DNA of 19,254 bases. It comes from DAOUFU01 sp034429275 (lineage in GTDB: Bacteria > Chloroflexota > Anaerolineae > Aggregatilineales > Aggregatilineaceae). Below the pieces are notes generated by a model that searched no databases, had not been told where the DNA came from, and saw only the letters and a list, made by a program, of their open reading frames with translations. The position numbers and the translations under genes are program-made. The stretch lies in the NCBI GenBank assembly GCA_034429275.1, contig DAOUFU010000211.1, forward strand, positions 1 to 19,254. Direction: 5' to 3'. Below are positions 6,731-13,120 of the stretch, one piece after another. The first letter of the stretch is position 1; every line of letters starts with the position of its first letter.

Positions 6731-8239
6731 ATGATTCGTAAGTGGCATAGGGTAATGATGGTGATGCTGACGCTGGCGCTGGCGGCGGTGCTGCCAGGTG
6801 GGGTGCTGCGATCTGCATCGGCTGCGGTGAACGATCTCCCGGTGCGCGAGGCGGTCGCGCAGCCTGCCAATACGGTGACCTGGTCGGCGGAATTTTTCGA
6901 TAATAACTACCTCATGGGGGAGCCGAAATTCAAGACCACCTTCACCGGTCTGCATCTCTATTGGGGTAGTTCGTCACCCAATTCGGCGATCCCGGTGGAT
7001 AACTTCTCGGCTCGTTTGGGCGCAGACCCCTATTTCGCGGCGGGGACATACCGGTTCTTTGTGCAGGCCGATGATGAGGTAAAAGTCAAAGTCGGCTCGG
7101 TGCCCTGGCTCCCGGAGCAAATCAATACCTTTGACGATACGTCCAAGGTTGGGCAGCGGCTCAGCTTTGACCTGGCCCTCGAAGCCGGTGTGCACCATAT
7201 CCAGATCGATTACCGCGAGCGCACAAGTGAAGCCTATGTGTATTTCGAGTGGATTAACCTGGCGGGTGGTGCGGCGGCCCCGTCTTTTCCGATCCCGGTG
7301 CGGGTGAACCTGGCCAACCCCTGGACGGTGCAGTACTTCAACAACCCCGCGCTGAGCGGTGCACCGGTCCTGGCGCAGACTGAAGCGCAGGGGCCGAATG
7401 CCAACTGGGGCGATGCTGCACCTGCTGGTGGCGTGCCCGCCGATAACTTCTCGGCGCGTTACGTCAGCTTCCAACGCCTGGACCCCGGCACCTACGAGAT
7501 CGTCGCCCAGGCCGATGACGGAATCCGCGTCCTGCTGAACGGCCAGCTTCTGATCAATGAATGGCACGGGGCATCGGGGGCAACCTATACCGCGCGGTTC
7601 GCCCATGCAGGCGGCGATGTCACCTTCACGGTGGAGTATTACGACGCAACCGGCCCGGCGTTTGTCTCATTCCGAGTGGGTGTCCCGGCAGATGTGGCCG
7701 CAGCTTCGAGTACGCCCGCTTCCAGCGCTGTCTCGACCGGCACGACCGCGACCGTGCTGGCCTGGCGTCTGAACGTGCGTGACGCTCCCAACACTACCGG
7801 CAACATCCTGACCCGCATCGATCGAAACCAGACGTATCCGGTAGTTGGGGCTATTCCCGATCAGAGCTGGTGGCAGATCAATGTGAACGGCACGATCGGG
7901 TGGGTGAGCGCGCGGTGGGTGCGCATCACCACCAACGCGACTGCCGCGCCGATTGTGCCGACGGTCGCTCCCACCGCGACGCCTGCCGTACTTCAGGCTC
8001 CGGTAGCTACCGGCTACTTTGTGACCGCCTTTGAAAATGTGAATATTCGCGCCTTCCCCAACAGCAGCGCAGCCATCGTGGGCCTGCTGCCCTATCAACA
8101 GCAGGCGGGAATCGTGGGGCGCACGGCGACCAACAGTTGGTGGCAGGTGCGCTATGGCGTGGTGACCGGCTGGGTGATCAGCACCTACGTCAATGTGCAG
8201 CCCGGCATCAACCTGGCGGCGATCCCGGTCACCGGCTGA
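6731..8239 (+). CDS. Secreted protein with two PA14-like and two bacterial SH3 domains
   Basis: The product is 502 residues from ATG 6731, preceded by GGAAAG. A signal peptide (MIRKWHRVMMVMLTLALAA, then PGGVLRSASA) directs export. Two PA14-like beta-barrel modules follow, at about residues 45-180 (WSAEFFDNNYLMGEP, FFVQADDEVKVKVG, VYFEWINL) and about 195-318 (WTVQYFNNPALSG, DNFSARYVS, IVAQADDGIRVLLNG). PA14 modules often bind carbohydrates. After a Ser/Thr/Ala linker come two bacterial SH3 (SH3b) repeats, at about residues 338-400 (RLNVRDAPNTTGNIL, WWQINVNGTIGWVSARWV) and 430-495 (VNIRAFPNSSAAIVG, WWQVRYGVVTGWVISTYV). These usually bind peptidoglycan or peptides. No catalytic domain is present, so a cell-wall or polysaccharide binding role is inferred. 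It is monocistronic, with a leader upstream and a terminator downstream. Confidence 0.85.
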   Translation: MIRKWHRVMMVMLTLALAAVLPGGVLRSASAAVNDLPVREAVAQPANTVTWSAEFFDNNYLMGEPKFKTTFTGLHLYWGSSSPNSAIPVDNFSARLGADPYFAAGTYRFFVQADDEVKVKVGSVPWLPEQINTFDDTSKVGQRLSFDLALEAGVHHIQIDYRERTSEAYVYFEWINLAGGAAAPSFPIPVRVNLANPWTVQYFNNPALSGAPVLAQTEAQGPNANWGDAAPAGGVPADNFSARYVSFQRLDPGTYEIVAQADDGIRVLLNGQLLINEWHGASGATYTARFAHAGGDVTFTVEYYDATGPAFVSFRVGVPADVAAASSTPASSAVSTGTTATVLAWRLNVRDAPNTTGNILTRIDRNQTYPVVGAIPDQSWWQINVNGTIGWVSARWVRITTNATAAPIVPTVAPTATPAVLQAPVATGYFVTAFENVNIRAFPNSSAAIVGLLPYQQQAGIVGRTATNSWWQVRYGVVTGWVISTYVNVQPGINLAAIPVTG

Positions 8240-8270
8240 TTTTTCCGGCCACGACATCGACCAACACCAG

Positions 8271-8299
8271 CAGCCCCGGCAGTCGTCCGGGGCTGTTTT
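8271..8299 (+). terminator. Intrinsic terminator of the PA14/SH3 gene
   Basis: CAGCCCCGG (8271-8279) and CCGGGGCTG (8287-8295) form a perfect 9-bp GC-rich stem with a 7-nt loop, followed by TTTT. It lies 31 bp after the stop codon. Confidence 0.9.
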
Positions 8300-8326
8300 A
8301 TAGAAGGGGCAGGACCAGCGGGCGGC

Positions 8327-8355
8327 TTGTGCCAGCCGGATGATCCCGGTAGGAT
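8327..8355 (+). promoter_or_regulatory. Possible promoter for the Clp_N-only gene
   Basis: TTGTGC (8327-8332) and TAGGAT (8350-8355) are separated by exactly 17 bp, just after the upstream terminator. Each hexamer matches 4 of 6 consensus bases. Transcription would begin near 8362, giving a leader of about 55 nt. Confidence 0.45.
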
Positions 8356-8417
8356 TCGAATAGAGGCGGGCGACTGAAAGGATGCGCGAGACTCGCCTCA
8401 AAGCCCGGTGAGCCGTT

Positions 8418-9353
8418 ATGAGTGATCCACCATCATCCCCCCAGCCCTTGAGCAGCCGCCTGAGCCAGCACGCAGGCCGGGCACTGGTCCAGGCGCGCCT
8501 GCTGGCGCACGACTGCCGGCATTCGGAAGTGGATACCGATCACCTGCTGGTGGGCATTCTGCGCGCCACGGACAGCCTGGGCTGCCGGGTGCTGCTCGAC
8601 CTGGGGGTCGATGAACGGCGCGCCGAGCTGGAGGTGCGCGTGCTGCATACGCGCGCAGTAATGACCGATGATCAGCGCGTTCCGGCCTATTCTCCGGCGG
8701 CCCCGCTCGACCTGAGCAGCGCCCTGCGCCGGACCCTGTTGATTGCCCAGGACGAGGCGGCGTGGTTCAAGATGCCCTATGTGGGCACCGAACATCTGCT
8801 GCTGGCCCTGGCGCGCAGCCGCGAAGGTGGGGCGCTGGAGGTGCTGCGCACACTCAAGATCAGCGCGGACCAGATTCGACGGCGAGTCCGCCTGCTGCTG
8901 AACGACGGCGTCACCGAGATGAGCCTGGAGGCCGCCAAGCGTGTCGCCCGGCTCAGTGAACTGTCGCGGCGGGCACTCAATGCCGCCCAGCAGTTGGCCG
9001 CCCAGACGGATGGGCAGGTCGCCGGGCTTCCCCACCTGCTGCTGGTCTTGGCCCGCGAACAGCGCAGCATGGCAAGCCGTTGGCTGTGCGAAGCCGGGCT
9101 GGACCTGGAGGCGCTGGAGGCCAGCGTCAGCCGTGTCAGCGGCACCGAGGCGGCGATCCAGGCTGCCCTGCTGGAAGATGTGATCGACAGTGCCGTTAAC
9201 CACGCCGACCGGCTGGGCATGCACTATACCGGCACCGATCACATGCTGCTTGCGCTGACTCTGCACAGTTATGGGGCGCAACTGCTCCGCGCGTATGGAG
9301 TGGATCCTCAAGCCCTGCGCGATACCCTGCTGCGCGCGCTGGCGCAGCCCTGA
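8418..9353 (+). CDS. Protein composed of four Clp_N half-repeats, no AAA+ domain
   Basis: The product is 311 residues. Four helical repeats of the Clp N-terminal type are visible: about residues 18-62 (ALVQARLLAHDC, VDTDHLLVGILR, LLDLGVD), 98-155 (RRTLLIAQDEA, VGTEHLLLALAR), 180-236 (SRRALNAAQQLAA, AGLPHLLLVLAR) and 255-306 (VIDSAVNHADRLG, TGTDHMLLALTL). Each has the H-L-L/M-L-x-x-L core that in ClpA/ClpB/ClpC binds substrates or adaptors. Two repeats make one Clp_N domain, so this is a tandem pair of domains. There is no Walker A, no ATPase module and no signal peptide. It would be cytoplasmic and may act as an adaptor, a decoy or a regulator of a Clp machine; this is inference. ATG 8418 has GGTGAG 5 nt upstream. 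Its 3' end faces the next gene with 13 bp between stops. Confidence 0.88.
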   Translation: MSDPPSSPQPLSSRLSQHAGRALVQARLLAHDCRHSEVDTDHLLVGILRATDSLGCRVLLDLGVDERRAELEVRVLHTRAVMTDDQRVPAYSPAAPLDLSSALRRTLLIAQDEAAWFKMPYVGTEHLLLALARSREGGALEVLRTLKISADQIRRRVRLLLNDGVTEMSLEAAKRVARLSELSRRALNAAQQLAAQTDGQVAGLPHLLLVLAREQRSMASRWLCEAGLDLEALEASVSRVSGTEAAIQAALLEDVIDSAVNHADRLGMHYTGTDHMLLALTLHSYGAQLLRAYGVDPQALRDTLLRALAQP

Positions 9354-9366
9354 CTGGGTGAGCGGA

Positions 9367-10002
9367 TCAGAACAGCCGCGAGATGCCCGGCGGCGCGATC
9401 TCATCCGGGGCCGGGACATCGGGCCGGGCTGGCCTTCTCCGCCGCCGCCCCTGCCGTCCACTGATGACTCCGAGGATCACCGCGCCCACCCCTACCATAA
9501 ATAACATGACCATCATCGATCCGCCGGTGGCCAGCAGCAGCCGGGTGGAGCGTTCGAGCGGCTCGTCCTCCGTGGCGTTTGCGGCAGCGATCTGCGCACG
9601 CAGGCCGCTCATGCTTGTCGGCACGGCTCCAAAATCGTTGAGAATCAGCCGCTGCCCGGCCTCAAGCTGAACCATCCCTTCGCTGGCGGTGGTAGGGCGA
9701 TAGAGGGGGTTTTCGGTGAAGGTAAGGGTATAAATGCCGGGCAACAGGCGATCAAAACAGTGCTGGGGTTCATCATCGCGCGTGATGGTGTTCGCAATAA
9801 TCGCGCCGCCCGTGCTCAGGTTGATGTTCACGCCGCCCAACGGGAGTTCGGTGGGTTCGCGCAGGCCATTGCCGTTGGCGTCGGCGAAGGCCGCCGTGCA
9901 GATCGCTCCGGTGACCGGTTCCTGAGCGTGTGCCATAGAATGAGCCGCTGCCGGTGCGCAGAACACGACAGCCAGCATAAGAAGAAACCTGAGACGGTTC
10001 AC
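9367..10002 (-). CDS. Exported, membrane-anchored SdrD_B-like (prealbumin-like) domain protein
   Basis: The product is 211 residues. A signal peptide (MNRLRFLLMLAVVFCAPAAA) probably ends near AHA-QEP. Residues of about 33-125 hold one SdrD_B/Cna-B-like beta-sandwich: FADANGNGLREPTELPLGGV is the typical calcium-binding D-x-N-x-N-G opening, followed by CFDRLLPGIYTLTF. A single membrane helix lies at about residues 155-178, followed by an Arg/Pro-rich tail (GRQGRRRRRPARP), which places the C-terminus in the cytoplasm. There is no LPXTG motif. GTG at 10002 is chosen because GGAG lies 6 nt upstream and the signal peptide starts there. It follows recA on the same strand after 103 bp but seems to have its own promoter. 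Its role may be surface adhesion or scaffolding; its function is unknown. Confidence 0.8.
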   Translation of the reverse strand: MNRLRFLLMLAVVFCAPAAAHSMAHAQEPVTGAICTAAFADANGNGLREPTELPLGGVNINLSTGGAIIANTITRDDEPQHCFDRLLPGIYTLTFTENPLYRPTTASEGMVQLEAGQRLILNDFGAVPTSMSGLRAQIAAANATEDEPLERSTRLLLATGGSMMVMLFMVGVGAVILGVISGRQGRRRRRPARPDVPAPDEIAPPGISRLF

Positions 10003-10043
10003 TATTGGCTCCGTGCGTGGATGAACAGGGACGCGCAGGCCAA

Positions 10044-10071
10044 AGTATAGCGTGCGCGTCTCATTTGTGCA
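10044..10071 (-). promoter_or_regulatory. Probable promoter for the SdrD_B-like gene, between it and recA
   Basis: On the minus strand TGCACA (plus 10066-10071; 4 of 6) and TATACT (plus 10044-10049; 5 of 6) are 16 bp apart. The start would be near 10037, about 35 nt before the GTG. No convincing terminator for recA lies in the same 103-bp gap, so readthrough is possible. Confidence 0.5.
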
Positions 10072-10105
10072 CAGGGGGCCGGGCTGGCTCTCGCTCGGCC
10101 TGTCG

Positions 10106-11122
10106 CTAGAGCGGGGGCAGACCGTATTCCTGGCGGATCACATTCTCGATCTCCAGCGCGACAGCCGGGTTGTCGCGCAGGAACTGTTTGGCCGCCTCAC
10201 GACCCTGGCCTATCGGCTCGCCCTGGTAGCGGAAGAACGCGCCTTTCTTTTCGATGACGTTGAGTTCGGTCCCAATGTCGAGCAGGTCCCCCGCTTTGCT
10301 GATGCCTTCATTGAACATGATATCGAATTCGGCTTCGCGGAAGGGCGGCGCGACCTTGTTTTTGGTGACGCGCACGCGCGTGCGGCTGCCGATCGTCTCG
10401 CCCCCGGCTTTGATCGCCTGCAAGCGGCGAATGTCGAGCCGCACACTGGCGTAAAATTTGAGCGCCCGCCCGCCGGTGGTGGTTTCGGGGTTGCCATACA
10501 TCATGCCGATCTTGTCGCGCAGCTGGTTGGTGAAGATCATGGCGGTATTGGTCTGTTTAATCACGCCGGAGAGCTTGCGCAGCGCCTGCGACATCAGGCG
10601 CGCTTGCAGGCCCACGTGCGAATCGCCCATCTCGCCCTCCAACTCGGCGCGCGGCACCAGCGCTGCCACGCTGTCCAGCACGATCACATCCAGCGCCCCA
10701 CTGCGGATGAGCGTCTCGGCGATGTCGAGCGCCTGCTCGGCGGTATCGGGTTGCGAGACGTAGAGGTTGTTCACATCAACGCCGATGCGCACCGCGTAAG
10801 CCGGGTCGAGCGCGTGCTCCATGTCGATAAACGCGCAGATGCCGTCGCGGCGCTGGGCTTCGGCGATGGTATGCAGGCACATCGTGGTCTTTCCGGAGCT
10901 TTCCGGCCCATAGATTTCGATCACTCGTCCGCGTGGGATGCCGCCCACCCCCAGCGCGATATCCACTGCCAGCGACCCGGTGGGAATCGCCTCCACCTGA
11001 AGATGGGTCGCGTCGCCCAGGCGGACAATCGTCCCATCCCCAAAGCGCTTGGTCAGGTTGGCCAGGGTTGATTCGAGCGCTTTGTCACGGCCCTTGTCTG
11101 TGTCGCGGCCCTTGTCAGTCAT
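10106..11122 (-). CDS. recA: Recombinase A
   Basis: RecA coats single-stranded DNA, performs homologous pairing and strand exchange and stimulates LexA self-cleavage. The product is 338 residues from ATG 11122, preferred over the in-frame ATG at 11137 because GAGGA sits 8 nt upstream. Walker A is GPESSGKT at residues 72-79. The catalytic Glu lies in FIDMEHALDPAYA, where E. coli has FIDAEHALDP. Walker B is DVIVLDSVAAL. L1 and L2 regions are recognisable (EGEMGDSHVGLQAR and NPETTTGGRALKFYASVRLD). The N-terminus repeats TDKGRD twice. The protein stops soon after the C-terminal domain (QEYGLPPL) and lacks the long acidic tail of E. coli RecA. I see no inverted-repeat SOS box of the CGAAC-N4-GTTCG type upstream. 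Confidence 0.98.
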   Translation of the reverse strand: MTDKGRDTDKGRDKALESTLANLTKRFGDGTIVRLGDATHLQVEAIPTGSLAVDIALGVGGIPRGRVIEIYGPESSGKTTMCLHTIAEAQRRDGICAFIDMEHALDPAYAVRIGVDVNNLYVSQPDTAEQALDIAETLIRSGALDVIVLDSVAALVPRAELEGEMGDSHVGLQARLMSQALRKLSGVIKQTNTAMIFTNQLRDKIGMMYGNPETTTGGRALKFYASVRLDIRRLQAIKAGGETIGSRTRVRVTKNKVAPPFREAEFDIMFNEGISKAGDLLDIGTELNVIEKKGAFFRYQGEPIGQGREAAKQFLRDNPAVALEIENVIRQEYGLPPL

Positions 11123-11245
11123 CACTGTGATCCTCATTCGTCGGGAAATGCCGGTCTGATCTGGCGTCGAGTCTACATAGCCTGGGCCAACTCTGCCACC
11201 TGCGATTGATGGGCCGGCGGAACAGGTGCGCCCGGCGCCTCATCC

Positions 11246-11275
11246 TTGTCGCGCGTGTGACGGCTATGGTATAAT
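11246..11275 (+). promoter_or_regulatory. Promoter of the tRNA-Gln gene
   Basis: TTGTCG (11246-11251) and a perfect TATAAT (11270-11275) are 18 bp apart, and a TG at 11267-11268 makes an extended -10. The start would be near 11282, five bases before the mature tRNA. Confidence 0.8.
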
Positions 11276-11286
11276 CGCAGGCGCAG

Positions 11287-11360
11287 TGGGGAGTCGCCAA
11301 GTGGCCTAAGGCAGCGGCCTTTGGAGCCGCCACACGCAGGTTCGAATCCTGCCTCCCCAG
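11287..11360 (+). tRNA. tRNA-Gln, anticodon TTG
   Basis: The 74-nt gene folds fully. The acceptor stem is TGGGGAG (11287-11293) with CTCCCCA (11353-11359) and discriminator G at 11360. The D stem is GCC with GGC. The anticodon stem is GCGGC (11314-11318) with GCCGC (11326-11330), with anticodon TTG at 11321-11323. The T arm is GCAGG-TTCGAAT-CCTGC. The 3' CCA is not encoded. The sequence closely resembles bacterial glutamine tRNAs and it has its own promoter and terminator. It is divergent from recA. Confidence 0.97.
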
Positions 11361-11371
11361 CCTGACCGCCC

Positions 11372-11402
11372 AGCGATCCTTCCTTCAACGGATCGCTTTT
11401 TT
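11372..11402 (+). terminator. Intrinsic terminator of tRNA-Gln
   Basis: AGCGATCC (11372-11379) pairs perfectly with GGATCGCT (11390-11397) around a 10-nt loop, and a run of six T follows from the last stem base. It lies 11 bp after the tRNA. Confidence 0.9.
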
Positions 11403-11441
11403 GTTGCCTGGCGGGTGCCGCTGTACAAGGCTTGAGGTCGC

Positions 11442-11470
11442 TTGACAAGGGATCGGCGCTGTGCTACAGT
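11442..11470 (+). promoter_or_regulatory. Strong promoter for the Roadblock/LC7 gene
   Basis: A perfect -35 TTGACA (11442-11447) lies 17 bp upstream of TACAGT (11465-11470), and TGC before it gives an extended -10. The start would be near 11477, leaving a leader of about 95 nt with a small hairpin (CCGGC/GCCGG at 11507-11522). Confidence 0.8.
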
Positions 11471-11560
11471 ACGGCTCACTGAACCAGTTTGTTCGCCTGG
11501 CCGCGCCCGGCAGCCCCGCCGGAATGCGGCGCTTGTGTTGGTCGATCGATCCCAGGAATC

Positions 11561-11565
11561 AGGAG
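11561..11565 (+). promoter_or_regulatory. Shine-Dalgarno that fixes a TTG start
   Basis: AGGAG ends 7 nt before TTG at 11573. No ATG or GTG is placed equally well, and the Roadblock homology begins directly after this codon. Confidence 0.8.
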
Positions 11566-11572
11566 AATTACG

Positions 11573-11944
11573 TTGGCGAAATCACGCAATGATCAGCTTG
11601 TCGAACGGCTGCGCGATTTGCAGATTACCTCTCCCAACATCGAAGCGGCGGTGATCGTCAGCGTGGATGGGTTGAGCATGGCGTCGTCGCTGCCGGCCAA
11701 TATCGAGGAAGACCGCGTGTCGGCGATGTCGGCAGCCATGCTCTCGCTGGGTGAGCGCATTGCCAGCGAATTGGGACGCGGCAGCCTGGATCAGGTGTAT
11801 ATCAAGGGCGAGCACGGCTATGTGATCCTGATGAGCATCGGCGATGCGGCGGTGCTGACGGTCCTCGCGCGCGAGCAGGCCAAGCTGGGCCTGATCTTCC
11901 TGGATATGTCGCGCGCGGTCAAGGAACTCGAAGCTCTGGTCTAG
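11573..11944 (+). CDS. Roadblock/LC7 domain protein
   Basis: The product is 123 residues and consists of one Roadblock/LC7 domain, the fold of MglB and of small-GTPase regulators. The diagnostic parts are an early helix (DQLVERLRDLQ), then EAAVIVSVDGLSMASSLP, the helix with AMSAAMLSLGERIASELGRG, the strand DQVYIKGEHGYVILMSIGDAAVLTVLA and the last helix DMSRAVKELEALV. Translation begins at TTG 11573 behind an AGGAG box. Such proteins usually dimerise and act on Ras-like GTPases (MglA in Myxococcus) or in polarity systems, but no GTPase gene is visible in this window. Downstream on the same strand, 152 bp away, is a response regulator, and then a histidine kinase. A shared signalling role is inferred from position. 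The strong promoter suggests steady, high expression. Confidence 0.92.
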   Translation: MAKSRNDQLVERLRDLQITSPNIEAAVIVSVDGLSMASSLPANIEEDRVSAMSAAMLSLGERIASELGRGSLDQVYIKGEHGYVILMSIGDAAVLTVLAREQAKLGLIFLDMSRAVKELEALV

Positions 11945-12096
11945 CCAGCACAGTCGTCCCAAAGCTGCCTTTATCCGTCCGAAACAGACCAACCGCGTCC
12001 GGCTCCGTTGGCGGCGCGGTGATTGTTGTTCGCAGCCCGTCACTAAAGGGCGCGTGTACATAGTTCTGCACACAACCAACCCACAAAGGGGGCACG

Positions 12097-12966
12097 GTGA
12101 CTGACAAGTCCCGGATTTTGATCGTCGAAGATGATCTCGATCTCTCCGAAATGCTGGGAGCTTACTTCCGCGTGCAAGGATACGAAGTGTCCACTGCCGC
12201 CTGGGGCGAAGAAGCGGTCCGACTCAGCCTCGAAAATCCGCCCGATCTGGTCGTGCTGGACATTCGCCTGCCCGATATTGATGGTTATGAAGTCTGCCGC
12301 CGCCTGCGATCGCACCGCCGGACACAGGTGGTGCCGATCCTCTTTCTGACCGAGAAGCGCGATCGAGTCGATAAGCTGGTCGGGCTGGAACTGGGCGTGG
12401 TAGACTATATCACCAAGCCGTTCGACATCCAGGAACTGCGGCTGCGGGTGCGTAACGCGCTTCGGCGTGCCGAGCAGACCTCGCTGATGAATCCTGTCAC
12501 CGGTCTGCCAGAAGGTGAACTGGTTGATGAAAAGCTCGCGGCAGTTTTGATCAGCGACTCTGGCTGGTCTGTGATGTTGATGACCATCATGGGGTTGGAT
12601 AACTTCCGCGAGCTGTACGGCTTTGTGGCCTCCGATGATGTGCTGCGCGCGGTCAGCCTGATGATGAGCAACGCGGTTCGTGAGGTGGGTCAGGAAAGCG
12701 ATTTTATCGGTCACCTGGCTCCGCACGACTTCGTCATCATCTCCGATGCCGAACACCTGGCCGCCATCCGCGAACGGATTGAGGCGCGGCTCAAGCAGTC
12801 GATGGAGTATTTTTACCCGCTCAAAGATCGGGACAAAGCTCGCCTGGCGATGCAGGAAAACCGGCTCAAGTTGGTGATCGGGCAGGTCAATCATAGCGAC
12901 GGCCCCTTTGCCGACCTGGAGGCGCTCAAGAGCCGCGTACTCCGCTCGCGCGTCATGGAGTCCTGA
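12097..12966 (+). CDS. Response regulator with degenerate GGDEF-like output domain
   Basis: The product is 289 residues. Residues 5-122 are a canonical receiver: acidic E11-D12-D13, phosphoacceptor D55 in VVLDIRLPD, T85 and K107 (ITKPFD). Residues of about 130-285 align with the diguanylate cyclase fold. NPVTGLPEGELVDEKL takes the place of the D-x-L-T-G-L-x-N-R entry motif. The active-site GG(D/E)EF hairpin is replaced by APHDF at 208-212 (DFIGHLAPHDFVII). Cyclase activity is therefore unlikely, and a role as a c-di-GMP or GTP sensor or protein-binding output is inferred. Translation starts at GTG 12097 with GGGGG close upstream. It lies between the Roadblock gene and the histidine kinase, with a terminator after it. 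The 152-bp gap before it shows no clear promoter, so it may be co-transcribed with the Roadblock gene. Confidence 0.9.
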   Translation: MTDKSRILIVEDDLDLSEMLGAYFRVQGYEVSTAAWGEEAVRLSLENPPDLVVLDIRLPDIDGYEVCRRLRSHRRTQVVPILFLTEKRDRVDKLVGLELGVVDYITKPFDIQELRLRVRNALRRAEQTSLMNPVTGLPEGELVDEKLAAVLISDSGWSVMLMTIMGLDNFRELYGFVASDDVLRAVSLMMSNAVREVGQESDFIGHLAPHDFVIISDAEHLAAIRERIEARLKQSMEYFYPLKDRDKARLAMQENRLKLVIGQVNHSDGPFADLEALKSRVLRSRVMES

Positions 12967-13002
12967 CCGCAACCCGCACGCACCCTTGACGAAAAGTACA
13001 AG

Positions 13003-13027
13003 CGCCGGGCATAGGCCTGGCGTTTTT
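13003..13027 (+). terminator. Intrinsic terminator after the response regulator
   Basis: CGCCGGGC (13003-13010) and GCCTGGCG (13015-13022) form an 8-bp stem with one G-T pair and a 4-nt loop, followed by TTTTT. It separates the response regulator from the histidine kinase gene. Confidence 0.85.
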
Positions 13028-13067
13028 GTTGCTGTGCCAGGGCGGAATCCCTCACCGCATTCTGGGC

Positions 13068-13073
13068 TATAAT
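13068..13073 (+). promoter_or_regulatory. Probable -10 element for the histidine kinase gene
   Basis: A perfect TATAAT lies at 13068-13073, just after the terminator, with only a weak -35 (GAATCC at 13045-13050, 17-bp spacing). The start would be near 13080, which leaves a normal leader of about 40 nt to GTG 13121. Confidence 0.5.
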
Positions 13074-13108
13074 AAACTTCTGGAGCGGTTGAGGTGGTAC
13101 AAATCTAT

Positions 13109-13118
13109 GGGGGTGATC
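13109..13118 (+). promoter_or_regulatory. Very strong Shine-Dalgarno that decides the histidine kinase start
   Basis: GGGGGTGATC matches 9 of 10 bases of GGAGGTGATC, the complement of the 16S rRNA 3' end. The core ends 7 nt before GTG 13121. This favours 13121 over the in-frame GTG at 13094, which would place this motif inside the coding region. Confidence 0.75.
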
Positions 13119-13120
13119 AG

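Noticed and set aside
10003..10105. Intrinsic terminator after recA
   Set aside because: A weak GGCCG/CGGCC pairing exists on the minus strand but the loop is large and no T-tract follows.
10052..11071. Plus-strand open frame of 339 codons opposite recA
   Set aside because: It is an exact antisense shadow of recA with no recognisable domain or ribosome binding site.
11945..12096. Terminator between the Roadblock and response regulator genes
   Set aside because: ACCGCG and CGCGGT (near 11993-12020) can pair at a distance, but the loop is large and no T-tract follows.
12043..12972. Minus-strand open frame of 309 codons opposite the response regulator
   Set aside because: The receiver motifs on the plus strand and its strong ribosome binding site show which strand is coding; the antisense product is His/Gln-rich and low in structure.
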